The notes under the pieces are model-generated. The model ran no database searches and was not told the DNA's origin. It was given only the letters and a program-made list of their open reading frames with translations. Source: Enoplosus armatus (lineage: Eukaryota; Chordata; Actinopteri; Centrarchiformes; Enoplosidae). Taken from it: a DNA stretch of 64,000 nt. Of the stretch, positions 44,806 through 58,858 are shown in pieces. The number at the start of each line of letters is the position of its first letter. Position 1 is the stretch's first letter. The DNA is taken from positions 15,431,891 to 15,495,890 of the forward strand of contig NC_092180.1 of assembly GCF_043641665.1 (NCBI RefSeq), read 5' to 3'. Position numbers and translations under genes: made by a program.

Positions 44806-47311
44806 TTTATACAGTGAATAAGAAGGGAGCTGGCTGTCTCTCACCAGCCTCTCGGTAACTTTCAGCCTGTGTATGTCTGTTGTATTTCCAAGGCAGGCAA
44901 ACTGGAAACACAAGAAAGCATCAGCGAGGACTGCTGGACGAGAGCTCGGCCAAGAAGACAGGCCGCTGGATGATTCTTGTGTGTGATCCCTGGACAGGCT
45001 GCATCCTGTACTGAAACAGAAACACCGGTATCTTTTGTTAGCTCCACTGACAACACCAGTCTTCTTGCAAGACGTCAAAGCAAAACAAAGCAGCAGTTTT
45101 CACACAGAACTTGCTTCATCGAAATGTCCTTTTGTTGACATGAGTTTACAACATTGGGACAGGATTGTCGCAGGAAGTAATTAAAATCTATGTTATAAAG
45201 TCTCTGCAGGGCCTGAAGTAAGTTAAAGTACATAATAACTGCTACAGAGTTCCCATTACTCCTTCCTCTCCACCACTCCTGTTCTCTACGACTCTGTACA
45301 CTGAGCATGTACTTAATCATAACTTGTTTGCACGGCATCTGAGGCCTTTTATGGAACAAGACTCAGATAAGAACATGCCCAAATTACAGTATATTCTGCC
45401 TGCAGGTCGCCAGGAACCAAACATTAGCCCCCTGCCAAAATATTACTGCTGGAAGGCTCCTATATTTTCAGCCGATATCGCATTTTCCAAACAAATTTGC
45501 ATTTAATCAAATTACCCAACCTGACAGACCTGACGGGCCTCTGGGGCCATCTGGGACCATCAGTGATCCAGTCTTGGTACTAAGAGTATCAGTGTACATC
45601 CAATGCAATACAGGTGCACTTCCCCTGAGTTAAAATGACAACAACTTATTACCTGTGCTAAAGAATTCTTACTATATTAGTTTAGTATTTTATTTCTTAC
45701 GCTGACACATTTCCACAAACAATCCTATCTATATATATCTTTCTCTATCGCACATTATTGCTCTATTATCATTATTATTATTAGTAGTAGTATTATGGTA
45801 GCAGAAGTTAGAACCCCCACATTCAAACCTGGGGATGATGCTTATTCTCAAGCAATTAATTTGTCACATGCAATCATACACGGTACAATCACAGCAAAAT
45901 TCTCTATAAAAGGAGGAGGAGGATACCACTCTCATAGTGCACTGATGAAAGCGTGTTGTTATCACAGTTCATAAGAATCAGAATACTTTTTGTAAACCTC
46001 AGGGAATATTTGGTAAACCTCAATGATGTGGATTCTGACGCAAAACTGGGCACGCAGGTGCTGGAAGTCGATACTTTCCCAGTTGAGGTTAGAAACCCTT
46101 TCCTGTACAAACTCACACATTTGGAATCACTAAAATGTCTCTTCTCGTAACACCATTAGTTCATATTCCCATAATAAGTCTAGTTAGTCTAGTCTGAACA
46201 TGGTACAATGTAGGCGCGCCAAAAAACGTACTCCAACATAAACGGTTATCTGTCATGGCTGAAGAGCAGGGCTGAGTCATCATACAACCATAATATAGCA
46301 ACTAAATATTGAAGCTGCTAAATGGAAAAAAAAAGAAGCGAGGTTTGATACTTTCTGCAATCAAAGAGTTGCTGTCGTAAGCTGTACTGTGACATGTGAC
46401 ACATTTTATACTTTTTTTATTGCTCCCTCCACCAGACTGAGATTTTAATTTTTAAAAAGTCTGCTTTGATCCGTCCCTCCAGTGGAGTGATACAAAGTGA
46501 ACGTCCGAGAGACACAAAACGATCTTTCACGTAATAGATTAGGAGGTGTTGATTTTTCATTACAGATGATGAAAAGCTCACGTTAATGTAGCGAATGAAT
46601 TAGTTTGTCCGTCCATCCATTTGTCTCAGTTTCATCCATTTGCAACAGTGTTTTCCATCAATGCGGAGCCATCTCACAGGATGTTCCATTTAAAAAGAAG
46701 CTGTTATCTTTAACCCCAAAATGACAACTATTACTCCATTATCATAAATTACAGCTCATAACCAGATATGCCAAAGGAAGCGGCATCCTGTCCATGCAAG
46801 CCATTTGGACGAAGCGTTTTTGCTTTTAAGGAAAGCAAAAGGGGAAAGAGAATAAGGAAAGTATTTAAGCCAGTCTGGTTCTCTGCCAACCTGCCTCTAA
46901 CCTTTGCTCTTTTGGTTTGGGAGTTAGCTAGTTTCCTTTTTCCTCTGACATCACTCTCCAGGATTCACACAATGATAACATGGCCCCGATTGCATGACAT
47001 TACTGCTTCCTTGAAGGCACATGGGAGAATTGCGTTAAAAATCCCTCACGACTACGAGGCTAACTGCAGTTTCCAGCGAGCACCAGCTGCACAGCTGGTG
47101 TCCATGGGAGAGACAGAACGGATACACAAATTCCAGACTGTTATGAGGCAGGGAAATACATTTCCTTGGGCAAGATTTCTCTTACACTGCACTATACTAC
47201 CCTATAGTGTGTGTCCTTACAATTATGGTATCATATGGCAAATGTTACCCCCTCTTAAACCACAGACATGCAACTATATAAAACCATCAAACATGTGTAT
47301 GATGTTGTAGC

Positions 47312-47313
<2 letters not shown>

Positions 47314-47345
<32 letters not shown>
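47314..47345. repeat. AT microsatellite
   Basis: About 15 AT units. Confidence 0.95.
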
Positions 47346-47348
<3 letters not shown>

Positions 47349-49279
47349 CGATTTAACATTAGATCAGAAGACTCCAGCTTTCCCACAATGTTAATTACGA
47401 AGCATTTTGCTTCCCTAAATAGATATATTCGGAATACTATTTGCAATACAGCTCTACCTTCAAATTAGACTCACATTGGAAGAGATTACATTTTAATTAC
47501 AAGTAAATGTATTTAACTACAAACAAATTGGAGTCATTCCTTGCCAGCTTTGAGAACTGAAGCCTTTGTTATCTTAGTAAACTAGCTTTACATTGCAATA
47601 AACCTTACGGAGCGCTTAAACTCCTGCGTTTAATACGTTCAGACCCCCAGGGAGTCTGGTTCTGAAATTTAAAGCAAATTGCTGCTCGATATAAGTGTTT
47701 TTTTCTCCATGTCTCAGATCTTAATTTGTTGTTGTAGCCTATTTCAGAAATATAAGCCAAATACTAAAGTAAAGCACACACAAAGAGGGAAGAAAAAAAA
47801 TGCACCTTGTGTGATTTTTTTTTTTTTGTAATGCAAGCCAGATGTGACCGGGACCATGGAAACAGGTGATGATAGCATTACACTGGGATTGCAAACAGAT
47901 GGAGAAGGGCTTGAACCTATTCTTGTGTCATTGTCGGGGTCATAAATAAAGATTTTTTTTTTTCCTCTGATGAAACGATTTCTGTACAAATAACACTACA
48001 GCAACTTTAGATGTTTAGTGTAAACAAGAGGAGGCCTCTCTCAGGGGTCAAATCTTTTTATAAGAACCAACAAAAATCATTTGCACTTTAACCAAAAAGA
48101 GTGTTTTGCGTTTGCTTGAAGTGTAGCTGGCTGGCAGGGGAGCTAGTAGCACTTCACAGTGACAAAGCTGAGGATTAGCTCAACAGAGGCCCACAACACT
48201 TGTGTGCCGCCATGGTTCATCTGTACATTTATAGTGTGCCGTGTGTAATTGTGTGTAGTTATCATTTGACTGCTGCGAACAAAGTCTTGCTGTCTTTCAC
48301 CATGGTGTTTCGCTGAACAGGACCCTCCAGTTTCTGCAGCAGGAAGACTCCTCTTGGTTTCCTGCCTCAGTAAGTGTTCAGGACACAGGTCTGCTTCACA
48401 TCAGGTGAATATATCGCTGGGAGAGGAATGTCTCCAGCAATCAGCCTTGATGAAGCGGCTGGTGGAGCTGTCCTGGGAGACACAGGAAAGCCACTGTACG
48501 TGTCGGACTGGCCTCAGAGCAGGAGAGGACACTGTGCAGACCTGCGCTGAACGGCAGGCTGGCCACCCCTGAGAGATGGTTATTTAGTGAGCAATTACAT
48601 CTCGCAGCACTGAGAGAAGCAATGACCCCCCCCCCCCAAAAAAAATAAGAAAATACTGTGGAGTCTTGTGACCTCATCTCAAGACGTAAAGCTTTGCATG
48701 TTAAACTGACCGTACATCTGCAGTTACATAAAAAAAAAGCCAAAATACATCTAAATCAGGACCGTTGAGTCACAACAACATGTGTGTGTCAGAAGTTGTA
48801 AAGTGTTTTTTATATCAGTTTGGAGAATTATGAACTGATAGAGCGACTTTAGTGGCTTGCAGAAAAAGGGATTTTACATGTGACATTTTCCAGGCTATCC
48901 CTGGAGCTACCACAAGAGAGCACAGCTGGCTGAATCTCCCACTCACTGCTGAACCTCCCCCTGTGTCACACACAGGTGTAAAAAAGCCCAGGCCTTTAGC
49001 ACAGATTCATGCTGTCACACACAGCTTCAACCAGCCAGCCCAAATGGGGCCTCCCATTCTGCCATTTGGGAGAGTGGACTTTCACAGTAATGGACACTTA
49101 AGAAAGCGACACCTTGGCCCAGCGTGGTGCCACAATGTGACACATAGTGAGCTCTTAAATCATTAAATTACAGAGTGAAATGATTTATTGGCCCCCGTAG
49201 CAGACAGCGTTATCCAGGGAGCATTAAAGATGCTCTCTGTTTTAGATTTCACACATTCTGTAACATGTTTATGCAGCTG

Positions 49280-49380
49280 GATTGTTTTATTGGAGCAATT
49301 GAATTAAGCTGTGATAAGTGAGCTGAAGTACCATGCTCAAGGGTACACTAGAAATGCCACACCTGTCAGTGCTGTGTGCT
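49280..49380. repeat. Possible copy of GAGCAATTG...TGCTCAAGGG fish repeat
   Basis: GGAGCAATTGAATTAAG followed by GAAGTACCATGCTCAAGGGT resembles a widespread teleost motif (gagcaatt, then taagtgccttgctcaagggcac). Short and diverged. Confidence 0.4.
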
Positions 49381-49875
49381 GGATGGGTTAGGCTGCGTGT
49401 TATGAACGCTTTCTCTTTACATCAAGTCAAATATTCTAACAAAACATCAAATCTGGCCTTTGAGATTCATATTTCAGTTTCCTGAGCTTGAGTTTGGAAA
49501 AGCTTTGGATTTCCTTATTAGTCTCTATTAAAGACTATTACCACAGCCTACTTGGATCTTACAAGGCCTGTTACACAAATGAATTTAGTTCCCTCGTTTT
49601 CCCTCCTCCTGGAGCTGTGGATTAAGTGCTACTACGGTTAAAAAAAAGGCAAAGCTTAGTTGCGGTCTGCTCGAGAGGATCAGCTCATTTCCCCTACCAC
49701 ACAACTCAGTGTGCTGAGAGCAGAGCTTGTCTTGGAAGATCAATGTCTCCTCTTTTGTCGCATCAGTCATGCAGTTTCTGCATCGCACAATGGCATCGGG
49801 GTGGCTGGTGGGGTGGTGGGACGCTTGACTGGAGAGCACAGAGGACCACCTGACCGCCTACTGGTGCCCGAGGAT

Positions 49876-49902
49876 CACACACACACACACACACACACAC
49901 AC
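49876..49902. repeat. CA microsatellite
   Basis: About 13 CA units. Confidence 0.95.
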
Positions 49903-50788
49903 TGCTGATTGTGTCTTTATCTGTCTGGTGACAGCAGATTTGTTTGAATGTTTCTTTATTTCTCCTCCCCTCCTATAGAGTGAGTTAACATGCTTTATTC
50001 CACTTTGACATACCAAACCACATACACCATAATGTGTAATAGGCTGCTACTTGCTCAGAGGATTATTTGAACCACTAACGCACAGACTTCCCTCTCAGTT
50101 TTGTTGAGATGACAAAGCTGTTATCCATTATTAAGTCTGCATGTTCATTAATTGCACCTCTTTTTTTCCATTCATAAGACTATCCACCCTCACATTTCCA
50201 TCCACCTCATCTGACATGTTATTATAATCAGCAAATGTTTTGTCTGTTCATAATACATGTCAGATACGAGGCCTGTGGGTGTCCAAGTTTCATGTTGATT
50301 TGTTTACACTTGGGATATTCATGAATCACGTTATCTCTGCAGTTGTTAAGAAAAACATTCAAAAAGATTTTCAAGTTAATCTGCAAAGTTGAGACTGTAT
50401 TGGATAAAGAACTAAGTGATTTTTAATGAAGTGTTTTAAGTTTTTGTTTTTTTTCATTGTATGAGATTCCCAGCTTCCCACATTTCCACAGCTGTGCTGA
50501 TACAAAAACAAGAGTATTTTCTATGTTTACCTCTCATAGCCTCAAAAGCAGTTAACAAGAAAGGAAGGGAGACCAGCGCTTAACGTGCAACTGCACATTC
50601 TCATTAAAAAGAGGTTGCTAAGACAAGATAGAGAAACAAAATAAACAATCAGCAGTCGCGCCATTTTTCATCCGGAGCAAGAATGTAGAAGCTGTCGGAC
50701 TGCTGGGATCCAGGGGCCTGTTAGTGATGACACTTCTGATCTATTTTTTCTGCAGCCTCTCAGGCTTGACAAAGTCCAGCATCAGTGG

Positions 50789-50791
<3 letters not shown>

Positions 50792-50847
<56 letters not shown>

Positions 50848-50850
50848 ACA
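50792..50850. repeat. Compound CT/CA microsatellite
   Basis: About 15 CT units (50792-50822) directly followed by 14 CA units. Confidence 0.96.
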
Positions 50851-50957
50851 GGCCATTTGTTTTGTTAAGTACTTGCTAAATGCTACAAGGTGATTATCAG
50901 GAAAGGGGGGTAATCTCCTATTTTCTGCAGGAACCAAAGCGTTTTAATAACTCTGGT

Positions 50958-50996
50958 AGGACTGAGAACACCTCGGGTTGAGGAGTTCTCAGTCCT
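50958..50996. repeat. Strong hairpin: 17-bp inverted repeat, 5-nt loop
   Basis: AGGACTGAGAACACCTC and GAGGAGTTCTCAGTCCT pair at 16 of 17 positions (one A-A mismatch) around loop GGGTT. The flanks do not extend the stem, so it is too short for a typical microRNA precursor. Confidence 0.8.
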
Positions 50997-53900
50997 CCTT
51001 GAACTTCACAGAAGTGGTTCAATGTTGATGAGCCCACCAGTGAGTCAGAAAATGCTTTATGGCTACACGTCACAGATATATGCACATTTCAAATGAAAAC
51101 ATGACTTATAGAAACATGAACAAACTTTACAAAATTGTGTCTTTAAGAAAGCTACACATTCACTTTTTGAGATGTTTTTGTTCCCCAGTTTGTCTTGATA
51201 TACATTTATATACATACATACATAACATTTTTAAAACAACATTGTTTAAAAAGACAAGGACACTGTAGTAATGGATGCTAGAGAGGTAAATTCAGAAAGA
51301 TGTACCTTCCTTATTGCTTCATTCATTCAACAACTGTTAGTAGTAGTTACTAGTGGGGTAAAAACTTCAATCAAGGTTCATTTTTGTAAAAACATTTCAT
51401 AGAAAAGCCATCAATTAATAAAGTTGTTTTACCTCTGAAATCTGTACAAGCAGAATTTCACTGGATCATTCTTTTAATAAACTGGTGGGAATGGAAAGTT
51501 AGATAGATTAGAGTTACTTCTTTTGCCCAGGATGTTTAAAGACATTAGTAGTGCATGGGAGTCCAGTGCATGAGGCTGCAGCTAAAACAAGGCTCCCAAA
51601 GAACTTTTTCTTCTTCTTTTTTTCAAAGTGCATTTATTCAGAATTGCCAGCGTTGCTCTTTCTACAGGTCTCCAAAAGACTGGTTTTACACTGTCTACAC
51701 GCATTACTCCCATAGTCTGTTGAAGGCTGATCCTGTCACCCACATCTTTCCTGCAGCCGGGCCACCCAGCCTGGATGTGCCTCCAACATGTCATCCCTCT
51801 GTGTGGTCCCTAACAAAAGAGAAACAGAGAGACAGAGGGAAGCACAGCAGTGCCAACCAAGAGAGAGATGTTTCAAAATATGACAGTGTCATCTCTGGGA
51901 AGGAGCGCAGAGAAGAGAAAAAGGAAACAAAAGTGAAGAAAAAAAGTCTGTGAAGAAAAAGCAATAAACCAAGTAGAGCCTGAGGTACATTCAGTGGTGC
52001 TGTAAGGTGAATTTCAGCTTTTTAACTGATGAAAATATTAGGTACATAATTAAGTAGAACAAGAGGTGTTTTATTTCGCTTTTATTTATTTCTTATCACC
52101 AGATATGGTCATATTTTGTCATTATTGTTTATTATGTGGTTTATCTGCACAATAAAACATAGAAAAGTGTCCAAAAAGCACAAAGAAGAAAAAACATTAA
52201 CTGATTTGTGCTGGTGAGATAAGACATCACAGTTTGCTTACAAAACAAACAAAAGAAACAAAAAAATTGTATGCCAAAAAGTACAATAAAATATGAAACA
52301 CGACGTGTTGCTACATGCCAAAAACAGTTTTGCAGTTGTTATTTATCATTAATTTGTTATGATTCTAAGCCAAAGAATCATCTAAAGGTTTACAACAAAA
52401 TACTAAAATTATATTACAACAGATTTACAATCACAAACTGTCAGAAAGACGAAAAACAGAGAGTGACAACAGTGATGTGAGCCAATACTGTCATGTACTG
52501 TTTAAAATGTGGGGCGCTCTGTCGCACACTTTTGCAATTTAGTATTTTTGTGGCAACTCCAATGTATTTTGTGGTCCTTTGTAGTTTCTGGTTGATTTAT
52601 TTGTCAGGTGATGGATATTAAATAACCTTAACTGCCATCAGGCTCATTTGTAATTTGCAAGATAAAGATCTCCAGGTCACAAGATAGATATCCAATGTCC
52701 CGAACGTGTTTTGTGTTAGGGAACCGTTTTCGGGGCTGATTGATACCAGCCCACTTCTGTGATTTACGCAACACTACATTATAGCATGGAAAGATAAGAG
52801 TGGTGGAAACAAATGATCTGCAGGGCATGTTGATTGTCCAACTCGCCAACTGAACTCCAGTGTTGCGTTGAAAAGCTTTTCTCTCATTATTAGAGCTGAG
52901 GTACCGTAAGTCTGCAGAGTATACACATGACACTCATAACTATTACCAGTCCTCAGTGCCTTGTTTGGCTTTCTGATATAAGTTGAGAGTTGGTTTGCAG
53001 CCACAGTATTACTGTGATTACAATGAATAGTTTAACACAACAATATTTCTAAGTATTTAAAAATGTTATGATATTTTATTTGATATCTGGTTAATGCAAA
53101 ACCTTTGAAAAATTATCAGATTTAATTAGATTCAATTTACGAATCAGTCATTTATGAAAGACAGATTTTGAGGAATTTTGGGGTTATAAAGGAGAAAAAA
53201 GGGCCAAAATGGCACAAGAGGAAGAAGTGTATAAAGTTTTGTTTTTCGGCACAGTGTATCTTTCTCAGGGGAAGACAACATCTGATACAGATGATTTTGG
53301 ATGTGGGGATGGTTTATATGATAGGCGAGCTCCTCACTTATAATCCAGAGGTCAGGTTTTTTAGAATCCCTATGTTAGGTGATAGCCATTATACTTAAAC
53401 AGTTTCACTGACACATGACAGTCCAGAAGTTCACTTTGTGGAGGATATCAGTGTCATTTTGGACCTACAGTGCGTGAAGACATCAGTGTGCTTCGAACAA
53501 AGTACTTGTCGGATGATCAGATAGTGGCTGAGACCCCCTCTCCTCTCATTTTTCACACAAACCTGCCCCTCTCTACTGCAGCACTGCCCTCATTCAGCCA
53601 TTCAGAACTGCTATCAGAACACTTTTGCCTTTAGACCTGGTCAAACAACACTTTGTGCAAAACTGTTCACTCCAAGAATACCCTGGACTTAATGCCTCTC
53701 CATAAATCAAAAATCAATACTTTTTTCAGCTCCAGACAATATAGTGCCACCTCTTGTCTTATCCTTTCTTCTCTACTCCTCTCTCTCAGTTTAGTGAGAT
53801 GCAGCCAAGTAGGACGAACAATGACAACACAGTGTCAGTAATCATTTGTCTGTGAAAAACACACCAAAGATAATGAAATGAGGATTAATTAAACAGCTCT

Positions 53901-55730
53901 CAGTAACTTGTCATACAAATACACAGTAAAACCTTTTGTCTTCATGGTAGGAAGTGTTTATAGATATTCGATTTACATCAAACACACTACTACCTGTTAC
54001 AGACCTTATTTCATGGTCTGTCTGATATAATAAGAAGGCATACTACATACAGAATGTGGTAGAAGTTACATCCTTCCATCAGAAGTATTTTGGCAATGTC
54101 TGGACAGTGATTATGGATTTGAATGAAACATATTCTTAAAAGTTATGTTGTGTGATATCTCAGCTGTGAGTGAATTAAGTTGGGCTGCACAAAAGTAAAA
54201 TGTTCAATCAGGTGTAGCCACAGCCTTTTGTGAAAGCTATAGTGTTCTACAGCTTTACTGAGGGGCTTTATTTTACGTGTGTATGTGTCAATATTAAATC
54301 TGATGGCCTTAACAAATTGCAGGCATGAGGTGAGTACAGAGGCACATCATCTGCATACAGCAGTATTCACAGATGCATTTATCTTCTGTTATGAGCTACA
54401 GACTTAACTTCAATATCAGTTAACACAGAGAAGAATCTGCATCGTATCTTAAGGCTAATAATTTGTCTAATTTTTACGCAAGCTCCCTCAGCAAGTACTT
54501 CTGTCTAATCCCACTTATATCTATAAAAACATAATTTTCCTCACATTGTTCTTGCAGTATTTATTCCTGAAAAGCTTTCGTTTTATTTATCCACGTTTTG
54601 AGATATCTGTCTCTGAGATGTTTCCTGCCATGCCAATGAAGGTAAACTGAATTTCATTTGTGGTGCTCTTTGCATTGACAAATTACACTTCGCAGAACTC
54701 TTGATAAATGAAGAGGGGCTTGATATATTAAGTCAGTTTGAAGTAATGGGCACCGTGTGTGAGTGTGATATTCTTCTAAGTGGTGGTTTGTGGAGCTGAT
54801 TAGTTTGAAGGAGCTGAGCAGGATGTGAGACACACAGTGAGCGGTGGACTCCACAGGTGGTGATGCCACTGGATGCAGAGGATCTCACTTTCAGCTCATT
54901 CATTCCTCCACACCTCCCTCGTTCAAGTGAGCCAAAGAAAAAGATTCTGCACATGTGTTTTTTTTCTGGGTTTGTGTCTGGGCAGACTTGGAGGAGTCAA
55001 TGTAACAGTTGGGGATTACTATTAAATGGCACTCTGCTGAGAGAGGAAAGCCCTTAATTCAGTTTCTTGGTGTGTTTTTGCTGCCTTATTGTCGATTTCT
55101 GTCAGATTTAATGGGCAGAGAGGCTGAAACCTGGGAGAGAATATTGGTATGAAAAATGCGATAAAAAAAGAAAAGATAATCGTCATCTTCATGACAGGCA
55201 GGAAACAGCAAGTATGTCAACTTCTTTTATTACTTAATTGAATGAGGTAATGATTAACAGTAATAATGTTTGTTGATGGCAGCTTAGCTCCACAAACAAA
55301 TTCATTTCACAACCTGGAATTTCTTCACTTGTAAGTCCTTGCAGTCTTTGGGAACAACTTTGTTTGTAATGTGCAGACACAAACTCCAAAATGTGTTTAG
55401 ATAGGACAACTCAGCTAAATCCTTGCACCACATGTGAGCAGTGTTTGTCACAGATAATTACTGCTGCTACATTACACAATACAACACATTCAGTATGTCC
55501 AAGACCTAAAGTAATTCAGCATGTGGCAAACTCACACACAAGTAATGACATGAGAAAGTGAACGGACGTAAACAAAACCATAATATCAAGACATTATGTG
55601 TGAGCAGCTGGGCGACTTTCAGCCACTAAACGGTGCTGCTCTGGTCTGCAGAGATCCTGCTAATGATCATTCATGTGAGCTCCATATCCTGTCCCAAAAC
55701 CTCCAGCCTATTTATCTTTAGTTGGTTTCA

Positions 55731-55736
55731 CTCTCC

Positions 55737-55771
<35 letters not shown>

Positions 55772-55773
55772 AT
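55731..55773. repeat. CT/CA microsatellite
   Basis: Short CT run followed by about 12 CA units. Confidence 0.95.
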
Positions 55774-56984
55774 ACATATTCATTCAGTCAGTCACACTCA
55801 CACAGTCTCTTTCCTCCCTCAAACATGAGACAGTAAGTGCATACATAAATACAACAAGCATTCGCACAGTCTCTTGAGAAGCCTTTTTTCTGTTCATTGC
55901 CAGATTAAGCTATCCATATGTTTGCGAACAACAAACTACAAATGCCTAGCCTGCAAGAAACAACAGTGTGTTCCTCATCATTTGTTGTGAAAACAGTCCC
56001 TCTGGTGGCCTCCCTGCCCCCAGCCTGCATTTCCCCCACTGTAAATCATGATGAGATGGCTTGCAGGTGTCAGGATTAAAGAATACTCTCAAAGGACTTT
56101 AGCCCACAGACACAGTGACAGCTGCTTCTCTCCTTTTGCCAGGTCCTTTATTGCCATTTGTTTTCTGTTTAGTGTGATGGTCTTATAGTACCAGTGCTGG
56201 GTTTGGACGAATGGCCAGCCTCCAGAGGGTTGAGACCACAGTGCATGGAGCTTTGCCATAACTGCTCTGACGTATATAGTCCCTTTAAGCTGATGAATTA
56301 AAATAAGCATGCAACCCTCCCAGGGTGTTTAGCATATCTGCCTGCTGTCAGTAAACAGTATGTAACTTTAATAACTAATCACTTTTTCTGAGAAACAGGG
56401 TTTCCCTGTGCCAGTGCTTCTGGAACCAATAAATACCTATCACTTCTCAGCAGAGAGTGGAGTAAATAGAAAATGGATTATTGTTTTCTTTATGCGATTA
56501 TGGTGCCCCATGTACTGATTGGCATCATTGAGAATGAACCAAAAGGCATCATAATATCTCCGCTAAGCGTCCAACTTTATAGGTGACATCAATGACAGCG
56601 AGGATGCTCAAGTGTGTCTTTAAAAGGCCCAAAGTGTGGCCCTCAGTTCTATCAGTGTTGTTTAACATTGTTGTCATCAAATTGCATGCGATTAGTCAAA
56701 TGGTTTTGGAAGAGAAAACGAAGGCACTGTTCTCTGTAAATCAGAGTTTACCATCACAGTTTACAGACCAACTTCCGGGTTCAACTTTGACCAACCAACT
56801 AGTTGTGCTCACTCACGGTTTTCCTGTGCCATGAGGGATTATCAGCAATATTACTTACCTCCATGTAAAGTGGTGGCTAATCTGGCGAAACTGTTGGCTT
56901 GTTTTCAGCCTGTCTGATCATCTGACTTCCTGTTGGACCTACACTTTGGGACAGCAGCATTCATTTGAAGTTGTGTGTTTGGCC

Positions 56985-57360
56985 ACCTGATGAAGTCCAA
57001 TATTCACTCTTATTTTAGCACTTTTTGCTCTCCACCAACTCCTGAGGTAAATGACTCTTATGCTGCAAATGTTCTACTATTTTCACCAACTAGTCGCCAA
57101 CTGTGTCTGTCTGCTGTTTGGTTTTGCTGGGGCCTAAAACAACACTGATGGGAAGGTGAGGGGGAACCAAAACAGTAAAGTTGCAGGCTGGAAAACCAAA
57201 ACAACCATCTGAAACACGCTACAAAGCTCCAGAGAGCTGAGGCGAACTGCAGAGTCGGATTATATATCTCTGGGGGTTTCATCAGAGCGAGAAACTCCTT
57301 TCATGTATAAGTAGTCATATGATTCATGGGTAATATATAAACATTGATTACTTTAAGTGA
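56985..57360. repeat. Second copy of family C repeat
   Basis: Aligns by eye with 26510-26985 through CACCAACTCCTGAGG, TTTTCACCAACTAGT, TGTGTCTGTCTGCTG, AACCAAAACAGTAAAGTTG and GAAAACCAAA. The copies are in the same orientation and diverged. Confidence 0.7.
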
Positions 57361-57635
57361 GTACAATGGTATCATAACCTATAGAACCATTGGCCAGAGC
57401 TATGGAAATAAAACCCAAGTTCTAATTAGTTCTAATAACTGTTGTTTTACTTTAAGTTTTGACTTTTCTTTGGATTGCTGTCAGATATAGAACAACTAAT
57501 ATATTTCTCTAAATGAGAAATAAGCCAGTTTTGACCATATGGGCGTTGACCTCATGGAAACTGTGAGCATGCAGCTCAAACTGGAAAAGATCACAGCCGC
57601 TAATATAGATCTTTCTCACAGCAGACAATTTGCTT

Positions 57636-57797
57636 GTCAGGTGTAACTAATAACATTAATGATGGCTCTGTTCCATTTAGGTGCCCCAGTAAGCCATGAG
57701 CCAGTGAGCCAGCATGCACGATAGCAGGACCCTGGCACTGGAGCAGCTAAATGGAACGCAGCCATCGTTAATGTTGTTAACCACACCTGCGTTTGAC
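57636..57797. repeat. Compact palindromic MITE (family E), near complete
   Basis: The left CAGGTGTAACTAATAACATT then AATGATGGCTCTGTTCCATT mirrors the right AATGGAACGCAGCCATCGTT then AATGTTGTTAACCACACCTG. Arms of about 45 bp around an 75-bp centre. Same family as 38741-39415. Confidence 0.78.
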
Positions 57798-58858
57798 AAC
57801 TGGAAGTGCTGTGAGAAACATCTATTAAAAAAGCTGAGTGAGTAACTGAATGAACTATAATCCCATATATAAATAACACAGTGTGCACTACATCATTTGT
57901 AATATACATTGTAACCTTTAATGCCATTTAACCATCAAAACACAGAATCAAGTTTGATTATATTATGAGATCTCTAAAGAATATAGCGAAAACAAAATCA
58001 CTCTTAATCAATGACATTTGACATTTTTTCCTTCAAAACTCCACTGACACCACAGCAGAGAGGAAATACAACAATTTGTTGAGGGAGTCTGGGTTAGCAT
58101 GTAGGTGTGCCAGTGAAATGAGACTGTGCAGATCAGGCTGCTGAGTGCAGTTTGTTGTATATAGTGTAGAGCTGTTCCAAGTACGTATCAGCCACACTTC
58201 ACATGCAAGCTTGACGTAAAATGAGTGTTTAGAGTGCCTGCCCTACTTTTATCATACTTGGGCAACGTAGTTATAATCATGATTACCTTGCACCTTGAGT
58301 CCAAAACCACTATGAGGTATTATATGAGGCTGTTGGGCAGTGATGAGCACCACTCCTGCAAGGCCAAAGGGAAACTGGATACCCACTGGGATTAGATAGG
58401 GTGAGTCTGAGGTTTCCTTCAGTATACATTCCTCACAATAGGTGCCTTCTGGACGAAGTGTTCTTTATTTATTTAAGTGTACATTGTCCATCGTTTTAGT
58501 TAATATTGTGCATTTTTACAAAATAAAGCCATTATATTAATGTTAAAAAACGACATTAACCTTATGTTTTCATATTAACAGAAGCAAGTGTGTATGAAAT
58601 TGTCACTGTTACTGTACAGTCAAACCTACAGCTACAGTGTTTAATTTGTTTGTTTCATGTGTTAAATTTGAGGACAGTTAGTCTCCTCACAGATCTGATG
58701 TTGTCGTCTGCCAGTCACATGATTCATGGACATCATGATTCATTCCCTAAGATTGACATCAACTCTTTCTAGTGTAAAATATTTTTTTTTCCTGAATTTC
58801 AAACGTTTCCTCTCTTAATGCGCAAATTGAAAATACGTGGACCTTGTGTGACAAAACT

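Larger units (their letters stand above)
38481..46700. other. Intergenic, downstream of aldh1a2 (proximal part)
   Basis: No supportable exon. Contains an inverted repeat pair (38741-39415), GT and C/CA simple repeats (40916, 43463) and a likely retroelement tail (about 44740-44800). The rest is AT-rich and unrecognised. Confidence 0.6.
46701..51000. other. Intergenic, middle part
   Basis: No supportable exon. A 180-codon open frame (46768-47310) is within chance expectation. Contains an AT microsatellite, CA and CT/CA repeats, a strong hairpin (50958-50996) and a unique-looking block at 48850-49360. Confidence 0.55.
51001..58800. other. Intergenic, distal part
   Basis: No supportable exon. 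The 132-codon frame at 51555-51953 has an antisense frame and no recognised domain. Contains a CT/CA repeat (55731-55773), a second family C copy (56985-57360) and a family E element (57636-57797). The rest is AT-rich unique sequence. Confidence 0.55.

Noticed and set aside
44626..45078. 150-codon minus-strand open frame, possible new protein
   Set aside because: Its middle (about 44735-44805) looks like a retroelement tail with AATAAA and a GTGCAGGATTCTTT motif. No domain and no splice structure are convincing.
51555..51953. 132-codon plus-strand frame
   Set aside because: A frame of 70 codons exists on the opposite strand, composition is ordinary, and the charged C-terminus comes from an A/G-rich run.
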